A stretch of 20,327 nucleotides of DNA from a virus. Position numbers and translations under genes: made by a program. Below are positions 1 through 5,931 of the stretch, one piece after another (position 1 is the first letter of the stretch; each line of letters begins with the position of its first letter). Under the pieces are notes generated by a model. That model was not told where the DNA came from, made no database searches, and saw nothing but the letters and a program-made list of their open reading frames with translations. The stretch lies in IMG/VR virus record IMGVR_UViG_3300025543_000286, positions 1-20,327 of that record, one strand, 5' to 3'.

Positions 1-2
1 GT

Positions 3-641
3 TTACAAAGGTCTATCGATAAACTTCGTACCGACTTGGACAACATGGCGGATAGTTCGGGCGACATGGGACAGGCCAACACTGACCTTAACTCTCTAGA
101 CTCGGAACTTCATGAGCGGACTGATGAGAAGTATGTTCTTAATGAGAAGGCATCTTACAATCGTATTGCTGGTGAGTTGCTTCGTGATACGGGAATCAAG
201 ACTAAGATTATCCGACAGTACATTCCGGTCATCAATGAGTTGACCAACAAGTACTTGCAGATTCTAGACTTCTTCGTTCACTTTGAACTAGATGATAGTT
301 TCAGTGAAACCATCCGGTCACGATATCGCGACACGTTCTCTTACGACTCGTTCTCCGAAGGTGAGAAACAGCGTATTGACCTGTCCCTACTATTTACTTG
401 GCGTCAGATTGCCAAGATGAAGAATTCTGTATCGACTAACTTGTTGATACTGGATGAGACGTTCGACTCTTCGTTGGACGGTGAAGGTGTAGATAACCTT
501 ATGAAGATTATCGACACATTGAAAGAAGACACTAACGTCTTCGTAATCTCTCACAAGACTGAACTTGAGGATGCTCACTTCGAACGCAAGCTGACATTCG
601 TTAAAGATAAAAACTTCAGTCGAATGAAAGAAAGCACTTGA
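3..641 (+). CDS. 46: Recombination endonuclease subunit gp46 (SbcC/Rad50-like), C-terminal part
   Basis: The gene is cut by the left edge; its frame is open from position 3, so the true start lies outside the window. What remains is the end of a coiled coil followed by the C-terminal half of an SMC/Rad50-type ATPase head. Visible are the ABC signature FSEGEKQRID (about 351-380), Walker B with catalytic Glu in LLILDETFDSSLD (about 450-485), and a switch histidine in VISHK (about 543-557). This matches T4 gp46, which with gp47 makes the exonuclease that resects DNA ends for recombination-dependent replication. Gene 45 follows, as expected in T4-like phages. The TGA stop (639-641) lies inside the -35 box of the next promoter. 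Confidence 0.95.
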   Translation, partial: LQRSIDKLRTDLDNMADSSGDMGQANTDLNSLDSELHERTDEKYVLNEKASYNRIAGELLRDTGIKTKIIRQYIPVINELTNKYLQILDFFVHFELDDSFSETIRSRYRDTFSYDSFSEGEKQRIDLSLLFTWRQIAKMKNSVSTNLLILDETFDSSLDGEGVDNLMKIIDTLKEDTNVFVISHKTELEDAHFERKLTFVKDKNFSRMKEST

Positions 642-666
642 CACACGGGTGTAAACTCTGTATAAT
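638..666 (+). promoter_or_regulatory. Strong sigma70-type promoter for the sliding clamp gene
   Basis: TTGACA at 638-643 and TATAAT at 661-666 are separated by 17 bases; both hexamers match the bacterial consensus exactly. The predicted start is near 673, giving a leader of about 23 bases before the gene 45 ATG. The -35 box contains the TGA stop of gene 46. The -10 box begins TATAATGGTCAC, a string repeated at 12539-12550 in another promoter. Confidence 0.88.
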
Positions 667-695
667 GGTCACCATACTAACTAAGGAATACAACA

Positions 696-1373
696 ATGGA
701 ACTATCTAGTCGCACGGTCGAGATACTGCGTAACTTCTCGACAATCAATCCAAACATTGTAGTCAATGGCGGTAACGTCCTGAAGACTATGTCGATAGCA
801 AAGAACATCGTATCTCGAGCTGAGATCGAAGAGACCTTTCCGAACACTTTCGGTATCTATGACCTCTCTGAGTTCTTGTCTGTATTGTCGTTGGTGGATC
901 GTCCATCAATCACTTTCGGTGAGAACTTCTGTACCGTATCAGACGGTAGTGGTCTATCTTCTGTTAAATATTTCTACTCAGACCCTGAGATGCTTTCTGC
1001 TCCTAAGAAAGATATCGTGATGCCTGAGTGTGAAGTCAAGTTCTTGCTTACTAACGAAACTCTAAGTAAGATTAAACGTGCGTCATCTGCACTTGGTTAT
1101 GACAACATCTCTATCCGTCCAAACGGAAATTCAATTGAGATTACTGTAGTTGATGCCAATGACTCCACGTCTAACTCATACTCGGTATTGGCCGAAGGTT
1201 CTTTCCCCGAAGGAACTGACTTCAACTTTATCATGGGTGTGGGAAATATGAAACTGTTGGGTGGTGACTATGAAGTCTCTGTTTCAACTAAACTAATATC
1301 TCATTTCAAATCAACTGATTCAGATACGCAATATTTTATTGCACTTGAAAAGTCATCTACTTACGGAGCCTAA
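696..1373 (+). CDS. 45: Sliding clamp gp45 (DNA polymerase processivity factor)
   Basis: The 225-residue protein aligns along its length with T4 gp45 (228 residues). Matching landmarks are the N-terminus (MELSSRTVEILRNFSTINPNI), the IYDLSEFLSVLSLV segment, the FNFIMGVGNMKLLGGDYEV segment and the C-terminal YFIALEKSST. The protein forms a trimeric ring that tethers the gp43 polymerase to DNA; in T4 it also activates late transcription. AAGGA at 683-687 lies 8 bases before the ATG. A consensus promoter directly upstream should give strong expression, which fits a protein needed in many copies. Confidence 0.96.
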   Translation: MELSSRTVEILRNFSTINPNIVVNGGNVLKTMSIAKNIVSRAEIEETFPNTFGIYDLSEFLSVLSLVDRPSITFGENFCTVSDGSGLSSVKYFYSDPEMLSAPKKDIVMPECEVKFLLTNETLSKIKRASSALGYDNISIRPNGNSIEITVVDANDSTSNSYSVLAEGSFPEGTDFNFIMGVGNMKLLGGDYEVSVSTKLISHFKSTDSDTQYFIALEKSSTYGA

Positions 1374-1374
1374 A

Positions 1375-1602
1375 ATGACTGAAGAACAAAAAACATTAAA
1401 TGACCTAGCAAACCGTGTAGCACGTTCTTGTATTGCTGTTGTCGACACTGTAGTGACCCGTGGTGGTTTTAAAGGTGAAGAACTGACTACTGTCGGTCAA
1501 CTACGTGACCAAGCAATCCAAGTTGTCGCACTCTACGAAAATGTCGCGAAAGCATTTGCCGAAGAGTCTGCGAAAGCTGATTCGGACACCAAGAAGAAGT
1601 AA
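1375..1602 (+). CDS. Small acidic protein of unknown function, downstream of the clamp
   Basis: This is a 75-residue soluble protein beginning MTEEQKTLNDLANRV and ending in a charged tail rich in Glu, Asp and Lys. It looks mostly alpha-helical. The ATG is one base past the gene 45 stop, with GGAG at 1365-1368 as ribosome binding site, so it is probably co-transcribed with the clamp. An earlier in-frame start within gene 45 is possible but has no good ribosome site. I do not recognise the family. T4 places the RNA-polymerase-binding gene rpbA near gene 45, but no similarity to RpbA is visible. Confidence 0.75.
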   Translation: MTEEQKTLNDLANRVARSCIAVVDTVVTRGGFKGEELTTVGQLRDQAIQVVALYENVAKAFAEESAKADSDTKKK

Positions 1603-1611
1603 ACCCTTATC

Positions 1612-1695
1612 GGTCTCTTGAATCATAATGTCTTTGCCCAAGATATGATTTGAATTGAACTTATATATAATATGCCTTATTTGATTCAAGAGACC
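1612..1695 (+). promoter_or_regulatory. Structured intergenic RNA region with two competing stems
   Basis: A perfect 14-base inverted repeat (1612-1625 with 1682-1695) encloses 56 bases. Inside it 1618-1627 can instead pair with 1644-1653 (10 pairs, two of them G-U), capped by TCTT/AAGA at 1631-1634 and 1640-1643. The two stems share 1618-1625, so they exclude one another. The 3' arm of the long stem carries AAGAG (1688-1692), the only ribosome-site-like string before the TTG start at 1703. A TATAAT at 1666-1671 lies in the loop without a convincing -35 box. There is no T-run after the stem, so it is not a normal terminator. Confidence 0.5.
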
Positions 1696-1702
1696 ACCTT
1701 AA

Positions 1703-1939
1703 TTGTTAAAGTTAAATTCCAATATTGCTAAAGAGTCCGCAGTACATGTGTTGACGGGGGCAATGATTAATTATCCGCTCAACATATTTTTTCTGTGGTT
1801 AATTATAGAACAGTGGGGTATAACAGATCCATTCTGGATTACTAACATAATCACTTTCTGGTTCTCAATTACTGCGTTCACCCGCATATACATAATAAGG
1901 TCATATTCAGAAAAACGTAAGAAACGAAGGCCCGTGTAG
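1703..1939 (+). CDS. Small two-helix membrane protein, DUF7220-like
   Basis: A 78-residue protein with two hydrophobic segments (about residues 15-35 and 44-62) and a very basic C-terminus (SEKRKKRR). The layout of a short AKES-type N-terminus, two membrane helices and a RIYIIRSY motif before the basic tail resembles small phage proteins of the DUF7220 type; that is from memory and not certain. The start is TTG at 1703, directly after an in-frame stop. The next in-frame ATG is at 1763 but would remove half of the first helix. The stop codon (1937-1939) lies inside the following tRNA gene, an overlap of 10 bases. Confidence 0.6.
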   Translation: MLKLNSNIAKESAVHVLTGAMINYPLNIFFLWLIIEQWGITDPFWITNIITFWFSITAFTRIYIIRSYSEKRKKRRPV

Positions 1940-2005
1940 CTCAGTTGGTAGAGCACCTGACTTGTAATCAGGATGTCGTAGGTTCGACTCCTATCGCGGG
2001 CTCCA
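1930..2005 (+). tRNA. tRNA-Thr (anticodon UGU)
   Basis: A full cloverleaf can be drawn. The acceptor stem is GCCCGTG (1930-1936) with CGCGGGC (1995-2001), including one T-G pair. The D arm is GCTC/GAGC (1939-1942 and 1951-1954). The anticodon stem is CCTGA/TCAGG with loop CTTGTAA and anticodon TGT at 1963-1965. The T arm is GTAGG/CCTAT with loop TTCGACT. CCA is encoded at 2003-2005 after discriminator T. The 5' end overlaps the end of the small membrane protein gene. Reading ACA codons fits a phage supplementing host tRNA supply. Confidence 0.95.
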
Positions 2006-2118
2006 TTCCCTAAAGTGTCTAAAACGACACCCCTTCCAACTAAAATCTGTATTACCCGTATCAGAAAAAATCATACCTTTTAAACTATCATTTTTGATAA
2101 ATAAAGGTCTAATGGTTG
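2006..2118 (+). other. Non-coding spacer after the tRNA with AT-rich hairpin
   Basis: I see no gene here. TATCA (2086-2090) and TGATA (2095-2099) form a small hairpin, flanked by ACCTTT (2075-2080) and AAAGGT (2103-2108), which could extend it as a second stem. GTGTC/GACAC (2015-2019 and 2026-2030) is a weaker hairpin. GATAAATA at 2096-2103 is one base off the T4 late box TATAAATA. None is followed by a T-run, so a terminator is not supported. Confidence 0.4.
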
Positions 2119-2147
2119 TTTACATGAGAGGTTTATTGTAGTATAAT
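2119..2147 (+). promoter_or_regulatory. Sigma70-type promoter for clamp loader gene 44
   Basis: TTTACA at 2119-2124 and TATAAT at 2142-2147, 17 bases apart. The predicted start is near 2154, about 31 bases before the ATG of gene 44. Of the five strong promoters in the window this is the only one in open intergenic space and the only one with a -35 base off consensus. Confidence 0.8.
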
Positions 2148-2184
2148 AGTCCTCGTTATTTAATTATTTTATTATGGAGTTACA

Positions 2185-3129
2185 ATGAGCAATGAGTTTT
2201 TGTGGGTTGAGAAATATCGTCCGAAGAAAGTTTCTGAAACAATCCTTCCGGATGAACTAAAACAAACATTTCAGAACATCGTAGACGGTGGAGAAATACT
2301 AAATATGATGTTCACTGGTACCGCTGGTACTGGTAAGACCACAGTGGCCCGTGCCATCTGTGAAGAATTAGAACTGGACTACATTGTTGTCAATGGGTCT
2401 GAAGAGGGCAACATCGATACCCTACGCGGCAAGATTAAACAGTTCGCGTCATCGGTGTCATTATCTGGTGGTTATAAGGTTGTCATCCTTGATGAGGCAG
2501 ACTATCTGAATCCACAGTCAACGCAACCCGCTCTCCGTGGGTTTATTGAAGAGTTCTCTAACAACTGTCGTTTTATTATGACATGTAACTTCGAGAACCG
2601 CATTATCGAACCACTGCATTCAAGGTGTTCCAAATACGCCTTTAACTTCAACAAGAAAACTATGACCTCGCTATGTGGCGGGTTCATGCAGCGTCTCCAA
2701 AGAATCTTGCAACAAGAAGGTGTGGAGTACGATAAAAACGTATTGGCTAACATCATCATGAAACATGCTCCAGATTGGAGGCGCGTACTGAATGAGTGCC
2801 AGAAAGGTTCTGTCTCCGGTACACTCAATGTCCCTAACAGCGCGAGTGCAGATATCTCTGATACCTACTCTCAGTTGTTCGGTGCAATCCGTGATAAGAA
2901 CTTCAAGAAGATGCGAGCGTGGGTAGTAAACAACATCGATGTTGAACCAGCGTCAATCTTCCGTAGTGTCTATGATAAAATGTATGACTATGTCGCGCCC
3001 AACAGTATTCCTCAGTTGGTGTTAATCCTTGCGGATTACCAGTACAAGAATGCATTTGTCGCAGACCACGAATTGAATCTTGTCGCATGTATGACTGAAG
3101 TCATGGCGAACGTGGAGATTAAACAATAA
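2185..3129 (+). CDS. 44: Clamp loader large subunit gp44 (AAA+ ATPase)
   Basis: The 314-residue protein closely matches T4 gp44 (319 residues). It opens with the conserved WVEKYRPK motif (residues 7-14). Walker A is GTAGTGKT (45-52), Walker B is ILDEAD (101-106), and the clamp-loader SRC arginine-finger motif is at 146-148. Four gp44 subunits with one gp62 load the gp45 ring at primer ends using ATP. GGAG at 2174-2177 lies 7 bases before the ATG, downstream of its own promoter. The usual partner gene 62 is displaced by the next gene, whereas in T4 genes 44 and 62 are adjacent. Confidence 0.96.
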   Translation: MSNEFLWVEKYRPKKVSETILPDELKQTFQNIVDGGEILNMMFTGTAGTGKTTVARAICEELELDYIVVNGSEEGNIDTLRGKIKQFASSVSLSGGYKVVILDEADYLNPQSTQPALRGFIEEFSNNCRFIMTCNFENRIIEPLHSRCSKYAFNFNKKTMTSLCGGFMQRLQRILQQEGVEYDKNVLANIIMKHAPDWRRVLNECQKGSVSGTLNVPNSASADISDTYSQLFGAIRDKNFKKMRAWVVNNIDVEPASIFRSVYDKMYDYVAPNSIPQLVLILADYQYKNAFVADHELNLVACMTEVMANVEIKQ

Positions 3130-3783
3130 ATGGGAACTCACATACACCATTATGAGATGACTCCTGCTGATAATATTTTATATTTTCCTAACAACATTGA
3201 TGTTAGACTGTGTCCTAAAAACGGCATGTCTTCTATCAAAGAACTTTATCGTATCTATCAGGGCCATGATGAGTACGTAGGCCGCAAATATAGAATGGAT
3301 TGCGTTAAAAACTATAGTTGTCAGTTTGAAATGCCCTTTAGAAAAAATAGTTATCGGATAGCAGTTAAACGTGACCCTGTAGACCGTTTTAAATCTGCAT
3401 GTGAATATATTTTGGCCAACCAAGCGAAGTATATTAAATCAGGTCGTTTGAATGAACTACCGAGTTTAGATAAAGAGTTGGACACTGTTTTGGATAAGAT
3501 TGAAGGTGGATTATTTAAAAATAATCATTTTTATACTCAATCTTGGTATATGAACAGTACGCATGATTATAATCTGATTGTTCATATTGACGAACTTTCT
3601 CAACTTATGGTATTCTTAAACGAATCTTCAGGACTTGTATTGTCTCCCGACCAGTTGGATATTTGGGATAATAAGACTTCCTTGAAAATGTATGGTGATG
3701 TGTTGACCGAACAGCAGATACGCCGCATCAAGAAACTATACTGGCGTGATTATGAAAGCGGGTGGTGTAAAAATGAATATTAA
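3130..3783 (+). CDS. Sulfotransferase-family protein
   Basis: This 217-residue protein has the two PAPS-binding signatures of cytosolic/Golgi-type sulfotransferases in degenerate form: a 5'-phosphosulfate loop-like CPKNGMSSIK (residues 28-37) and a 3'-phosphate-binding VKRDPVDRFKSA (79-90). A VHIDELSQL segment and a C-terminal LTEQQIRRIKKLYWRDYE helix are typical of sulfotransferase-2-type proteins. It would transfer sulfate to a sugar or other hydroxyl; the acceptor is unknown. The ATG directly follows the gene 44 stop, and the 3' end overlaps gene 62 by 11 bases. It is clearly more AT-rich than gene 44 (15 G/C in 3481-3540 versus 31 in 2401-2460), suggesting later acquisition. Confidence 0.7.
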   Translation: MGTHIHHYEMTPADNILYFPNNIDVRLCPKNGMSSIKELYRIYQGHDEYVGRKYRMDCVKNYSCQFEMPFRKNSYRIAVKRDPVDRFKSACEYILANQAKYIKSGRLNELPSLDKELDTVLDKIEGGLFKNNHFYTQSWYMNSTHDYNLIVHIDELSQLMVFLNESSGLVLSPDQLDIWDNKTSLKMYGDVLTEQQIRRIKKLYWRDYESGWCKNEY

Positions 3784-4171
3784 TAGTAGACTAAGTCCAT
3801 TTGACTTTCTGAAAAGTATAAATGATACTAAAGTCAATCTCATTGACCAAGACCAAGATAATACCAAGTACTATAATGGGTTTGTCGTTAATAGGTCTCT
3901 GTCTTATTTTCCGGACACGGTATTCATGTCCAATGAAATGAACAGATTACATCACTTAGATGATAAGATGCAATACGACTTTCTTATAAATATTGTAAGG
4001 AAAAAGAAACGATTCTCTAAATGGGACAAACCTGAACAAAGAGCCGACATGGAGTGTATCAAGGAATATTTTGGTTACAGTGAACAAAAGGCGAAACAAG
4101 TTATTGGGCTCTTAACGGAATCACAAATAAAAACTATCAAACTAAAGGTAGCAAAAGGTGGAAGAGAATAA
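3773..4171 (+). CDS. 62: Clamp loader small subunit gp62
   Basis: A 132-residue protein beginning MNINSRLSPFDFLKSIN. Landmarks shared with gp62 of T4-like cyanophages are VVNRSLSYFPDTVFMSNEMNRLHHLDDKMQYDFLIN, KKKRFSKWDK and a C-terminal KEYFGYSEQKAKQVIGLL. T4 gp62 is longer (187 residues), so this is the short form. It is the single non-ATPase subunit that completes the gp44 clamp loader. I chose ATG 3773 because the alignment begins there; an ATG lies 27 bases upstream in frame, inside the preceding gene. It overlaps the sulfotransferase gene by 11 bases, which suggests translational coupling. Confidence 0.88.
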   Translation: MNINSRLSPFDFLKSINDTKVNLIDQDQDNTKYYNGFVVNRSLSYFPDTVFMSNEMNRLHHLDDKMQYDFLINIVRKKKRFSKWDKPEQRADMECIKEYFGYSEQKAKQVIGLLTESQIKTIKLKVAKGGRE

Positions 4172-4193
4172 TCTTGTCCAATGGAACTCTGAT

Positions 4194-4568
4194 ATGATGC
4201 TGGAAATCAGCCTATCGGAACCAGATGACTTTCTAAAAGTCAGAGAAACATTAACTCGTATAGGTGTAGCATCTCGGAGAGACAACACACTATACCAATC
4301 GTGTCACATCTTGCATAAACAGGGTAGGTACTTTATCGTCCACTTCAAAGAGTTGTTCTTGTTGGATGGTAAGAAGTCGAATCTAGAAACGTCTGATATG
4401 GAAAGACGTAACACTATCGCCACTCTGCTTGCAGATTGGGGACTAGTGGGAATTGTGAATAAAGAAGTAGCACGTGATTGTGCTCCAATGAGACAAATTA
4501 AAATTATCTCATTTCGAGATAAGTCTGAATGGACACTACAACCAAAATATAATATTGGGAATAGCTAA
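4194..4568 (+). CDS. regA: Translational repressor RegA
   Basis: From MMLEISLSEPDDFLKVRETLTRIG onward the protein matches T4 RegA nearly end to end, including LYQSCHILHKQGRYFIVHFKELF, RRNTIATLLADWGL and a final EWTLQPKYNIGN. RegA binds the start regions of many early phage mRNAs and blocks ribosome loading, including its own and those of replication genes. I start at ATG 4194, giving 124 residues (T4: 122), because GGAA at 4183-4186 sits 7 bases upstream and the family alignment starts there. A GTG at 4158 would add 12 residues and overlap gene 62. The order 44-62-regA is the T4 order apart from the inserted sulfotransferase gene. Confidence 0.93.
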   Translation: MMLEISLSEPDDFLKVRETLTRIGVASRRDNTLYQSCHILHKQGRYFIVHFKELFLLDGKKSNLETSDMERRNTIATLLADWGLVGIVNKEVARDCAPMRQIKIISFRDKSEWTLQPKYNIGNS

Positions 4569-4573
4569 GTAGT

Positions 4574-5113
4574 ATGTCAGATAATTATGGAATATTTGAG
4601 GATAGAGAAGAAAACATACGAACTAAAACACCATTTATAGGTCGGCTGCCATTTGATATGGGGTCGACTTATAACTGGAATGAATTTATGACTATGATGG
4701 ATTCTCACCCGAACGACCTTTACGACCGTAATTCGGACAAAATGCGTATTGGACTAAACTCTTTTCACAGTCGCGGTAGTGCACCGGACTTTGCACGAAG
4801 AATTTATGAAGAGATGCAAGAAGTCTTTGCTTTACACGAAAACAAAATCACGAACATTGCGTTCAGTGGTTTCGGCCGGGCAAGTGGGTCATACCCTTGG
4901 CACAAAGATTCTATGGATGTGTTTTTGGTTCAGGTTATCAGCACGGTTGGTTTAAAGGTGGAAGGTATCGACAATAACGAACCTTTCGACTTCGAGCCAG
5001 GGATGTACGCATACTTACCCCGTGGAACTCACCACCAAGTATTCCCAAGAGAATCTCGTGTTTCATTCTCATTTGGTGTAGAGGGTGACCCAGACCCTTC
5101 AATCTATTACTAA
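4574..5113 (+). CDS. Cupin/JmjC-like iron oxygenase candidate
   Basis: This 179-residue protein has a double-stranded beta-helix pattern. SYPWHKDSMDVFLVQV (residues 107-121) gives an H110-x-D112 metal pair. EPGMYAYLPRGTHHQVFP (141-158) gives the second histidine (H153 or H154), and the final strand is SRVSFSFGVE. This order resembles cupin_4/JmjC hydroxylases of the ribosomal-oxygenase type, which use Fe(II) and 2-oxoglutarate. The substrate is unknown; protein or nucleic acid hydroxylation are both possible. It starts 5 bases after regA with only a weak ribosome site, so it is probably read from the same message. A terminator-like hairpin directly follows its stop. Confidence 0.6.
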   Translation: MSDNYGIFEDREENIRTKTPFIGRLPFDMGSTYNWNEFMTMMDSHPNDLYDRNSDKMRIGLNSFHSRGSAPDFARRIYEEMQEVFALHENKITNIAFSGFGRASGSYPWHKDSMDVFLVQVISTVGLKVEGIDNNEPFDFEPGMYAYLPRGTHHQVFPRESRVSFSFGVEGDPDPSIYY

Positions 5114-5117
5114 TCAC

Positions 5118-5158
5118 TCGTTGTGGTTTATTATAAGAAGACCACGACGATTGTTTCT
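5118..5158 (+). terminator. Probable terminator after the clamp-loader/regA operon
   Basis: TCGTTGTGGT (5118-5127) pairs with ACCACGACGA (5141-5150), 10 pairs including one G-U, with a 13-base loop. A T-rich but interrupted TTGTTTCTT follows. The hairpin begins 5 bases after a stop codon, a typical position for transcription termination. The T-run is imperfect, so efficiency may be partial. Confidence 0.55.
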
Positions 5159-5160
5159 TG

Positions 5161-5214
5161 GATATCTTACAGAGATATCGAAGATAATTAAATAAAGTGA
5201 TAATATTTCACTTT
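5161..5214 (+). other. Two further hairpins in the hsp20 upstream region
   Basis: GATATCT (5161-5167) pairs with AGATATC (5173-5179) around a 5-base loop. AAAGTGA (5194-5200) pairs with TCACTTT (5208-5214) around a 7-base loop and runs into TTTTCATTC. The second could act as a weak AT-rich terminator. The stretch holds no credible reading frame. A TATAAT at 5222-5227 has no matching -35 box at normal spacing. Confidence 0.45.
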
Positions 5215-5243
5215 TCATTCTTATAATTTGTATATATAGTACC

Positions 5244-5271
5244 GGATGTGCCGATGGTCGGGCATCCTTTT
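5244..5271 (+). terminator. Hairpin with short T-run before hsp20
   Basis: GGATG (5244-5248) pairs with CATCC (5263-5267) and CCGA (5251-5254) with TCGG (5258-5261), with a small internal loop and a TGG apex. TTTT follows at 5268-5271. It lies just upstream of the hsp20 late-type box, so it would insulate hsp20 from upstream transcription. An attenuator role is also possible. Confidence 0.5.
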
Positions 5272-5277
5272 AAACTT

Positions 5278-5285
5278 GCTAAATA
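5278..5285 (+). promoter_or_regulatory. Late-promoter-like box before hsp20
   Basis: GCTAAATA at 5278-5285 matches six of eight bases of the T4 late box TATAAATA and resembles the CTAAATA motif I recall for late genes of T4-like cyanophages. The predicted start would be near 5291, directly at the ribosome site AGGAG, giving a leader of about 12 bases. AT-rich background makes chance matches possible. Confidence 0.4.
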
Positions 5286-5302
5286 ATCTAGGAGTTAACA
5301 AC

Positions 5303-5785
5303 ATGACATTAACAGCAAAACAACTATTTCCGCGTTCGGCATTTGTCGGTTTTGATACCATGATCGATGAATTAGACCGTATCTCAAGGCGCTCGGGTGA
5401 TATATTCCCCCCGCATAATATATTAAAGACGGGGAAGGATCAATACCTAATCGAACTCGCAATCGCTGGTTTCAGCGAGGATGAATTAGAAATCGAAGTA
5501 AAGAACCGAACACTGACCATTCGAGGGCAGCACAAAGATACAGGAAGAGAATATATCCACAAGGGTATTTCAACGAAGAAGTTCGAGCGGCAATTTAGGC
5601 TGTCGGAGTATGTTGAAGTAATGGGAGCTGATTTCAGTCAAGGACTACTTGCCATTAATTTGGAAGTCATAATACCTGAAAGTCAGCGGCCTCGTAAAGT
5701 TGAAATCAATGGGTCTCAAACATTAGACTCGCAACTATTAAACGAGGAGACAATTAATGCAACAGATAAAGGCCTACATGGCTAG
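5303..5785 (+). CDS. hsp20: Small heat shock protein, Hsp20/IbpA family
   Basis: A 160-residue protein with an alpha-crystallin domain from about residue 33 to 130. Features are FPPHNILKTGKDQYLIELAIAGF, the RTLTIRGQ strand, an YIHKGISTKKFERQFRLSEYVEV segment, and GLLAINLEVIIPE, which includes the conserved G-x-L-type strand. It would be a holdase chaperone that prevents aggregation, perhaps during virion protein synthesis. Hsp20 genes of this type are characteristic of marine T4-like phages. ATG 5303 has AGGAG 8 bases upstream (5290-5294); an earlier in-frame ATG at 5246 lies inside a hairpin and has no ribosome site. The last 29 bases overlap the next small ORF. Confidence 0.92.
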   Translation: MTLTAKQLFPRSAFVGFDTMIDELDRISRRSGDIFPPHNILKTGKDQYLIELAIAGFSEDELEIEVKNRTLTIRGQHKDTGREYIHKGISTKKFERQFRLSEYVEVMGADFSQGLLAINLEVIIPESQRPRKVEINGSQTLDSQLLNEETINATDKGLHG

Positions 5786-5879
5786 ACGTGATTCCGAAGA
5801 CCTAGAAAGATTAGGTTTTATGGGTATCACTCTAGTATGTACCGTAACTGTAGTACTTTGCATAACATCTATTATGTAA
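5757..5879 (+). CDS. 40-residue single-pass membrane protein
   Basis: This short frame starts at ATG 5757 with a very strong ribosome site, GAGGAGA (5744-5750), 6 bases upstream inside the end of hsp20. The protein has a charged N-terminal half (KAYMARRDSEDLERLG) and a hydrophobic segment from about residue 21 to 40 that reaches the C-terminus (FMGITLVCTVTVVLCITSIM). It could be a tail-anchored inner-membrane peptide. I recognise no family. Its support is the ribosome site, the clean amphipathic-then-hydrophobic layout and its position just before a strong terminator. Confidence 0.6.
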   Translation: MQQIKAYMARRDSEDLERLGFMGITLVCTVTVVLCITSIM

Positions 5880-5885
5880 ATAAAT

Positions 5886-5920
5886 AGGAGGAGTACACGC
5901 GATGTGTCTCCTCCTTTTTT
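5886..5920 (+). terminator. Strong intrinsic terminator
   Basis: AGGAGGAG (5886-5893) pairs with CTCCTCCT (5908-5915). After one bulged T, ACAC (5895-5898) pairs with GTGT (5904-5907) around loop GCGAT. Six T residues follow (5915-5920). This is the clearest simple terminator in the window and ends the hsp20 unit. Only 11 bases separate it from the next gene, and no sigma70 promoter lies between. The 5' arm is also a perfect ribosome-binding sequence (see findings). Confidence 0.88.
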
Positions 5921-5931
5921 ATGGGTAAAAA

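Noticed and set aside
390-644. Minus-strand frame of about 84 codons opposite gene 46
   Set aside because: It lies wholly opposite a conserved gene, has no ribosome site or promoter, and its protein has no recognisable pattern. The same applies to the other minus-strand frames of 60-130 codons across the window.
1666-1671. TATAAT in the loop of the 1612-1695 inverted repeat as a promoter
   Set aside because: No -35-like sequence occurs at 16-18 bases upstream, and the segment is very AT-rich, so I did not call a promoter.
1612-1699. Degenerate second tRNA (long stem ending AGAGACCACC)
   Set aside because: The 14-pair stem is too long for an acceptor stem, no D, anticodon or T arm can be folded, and the end reads CCT rather than CCA.
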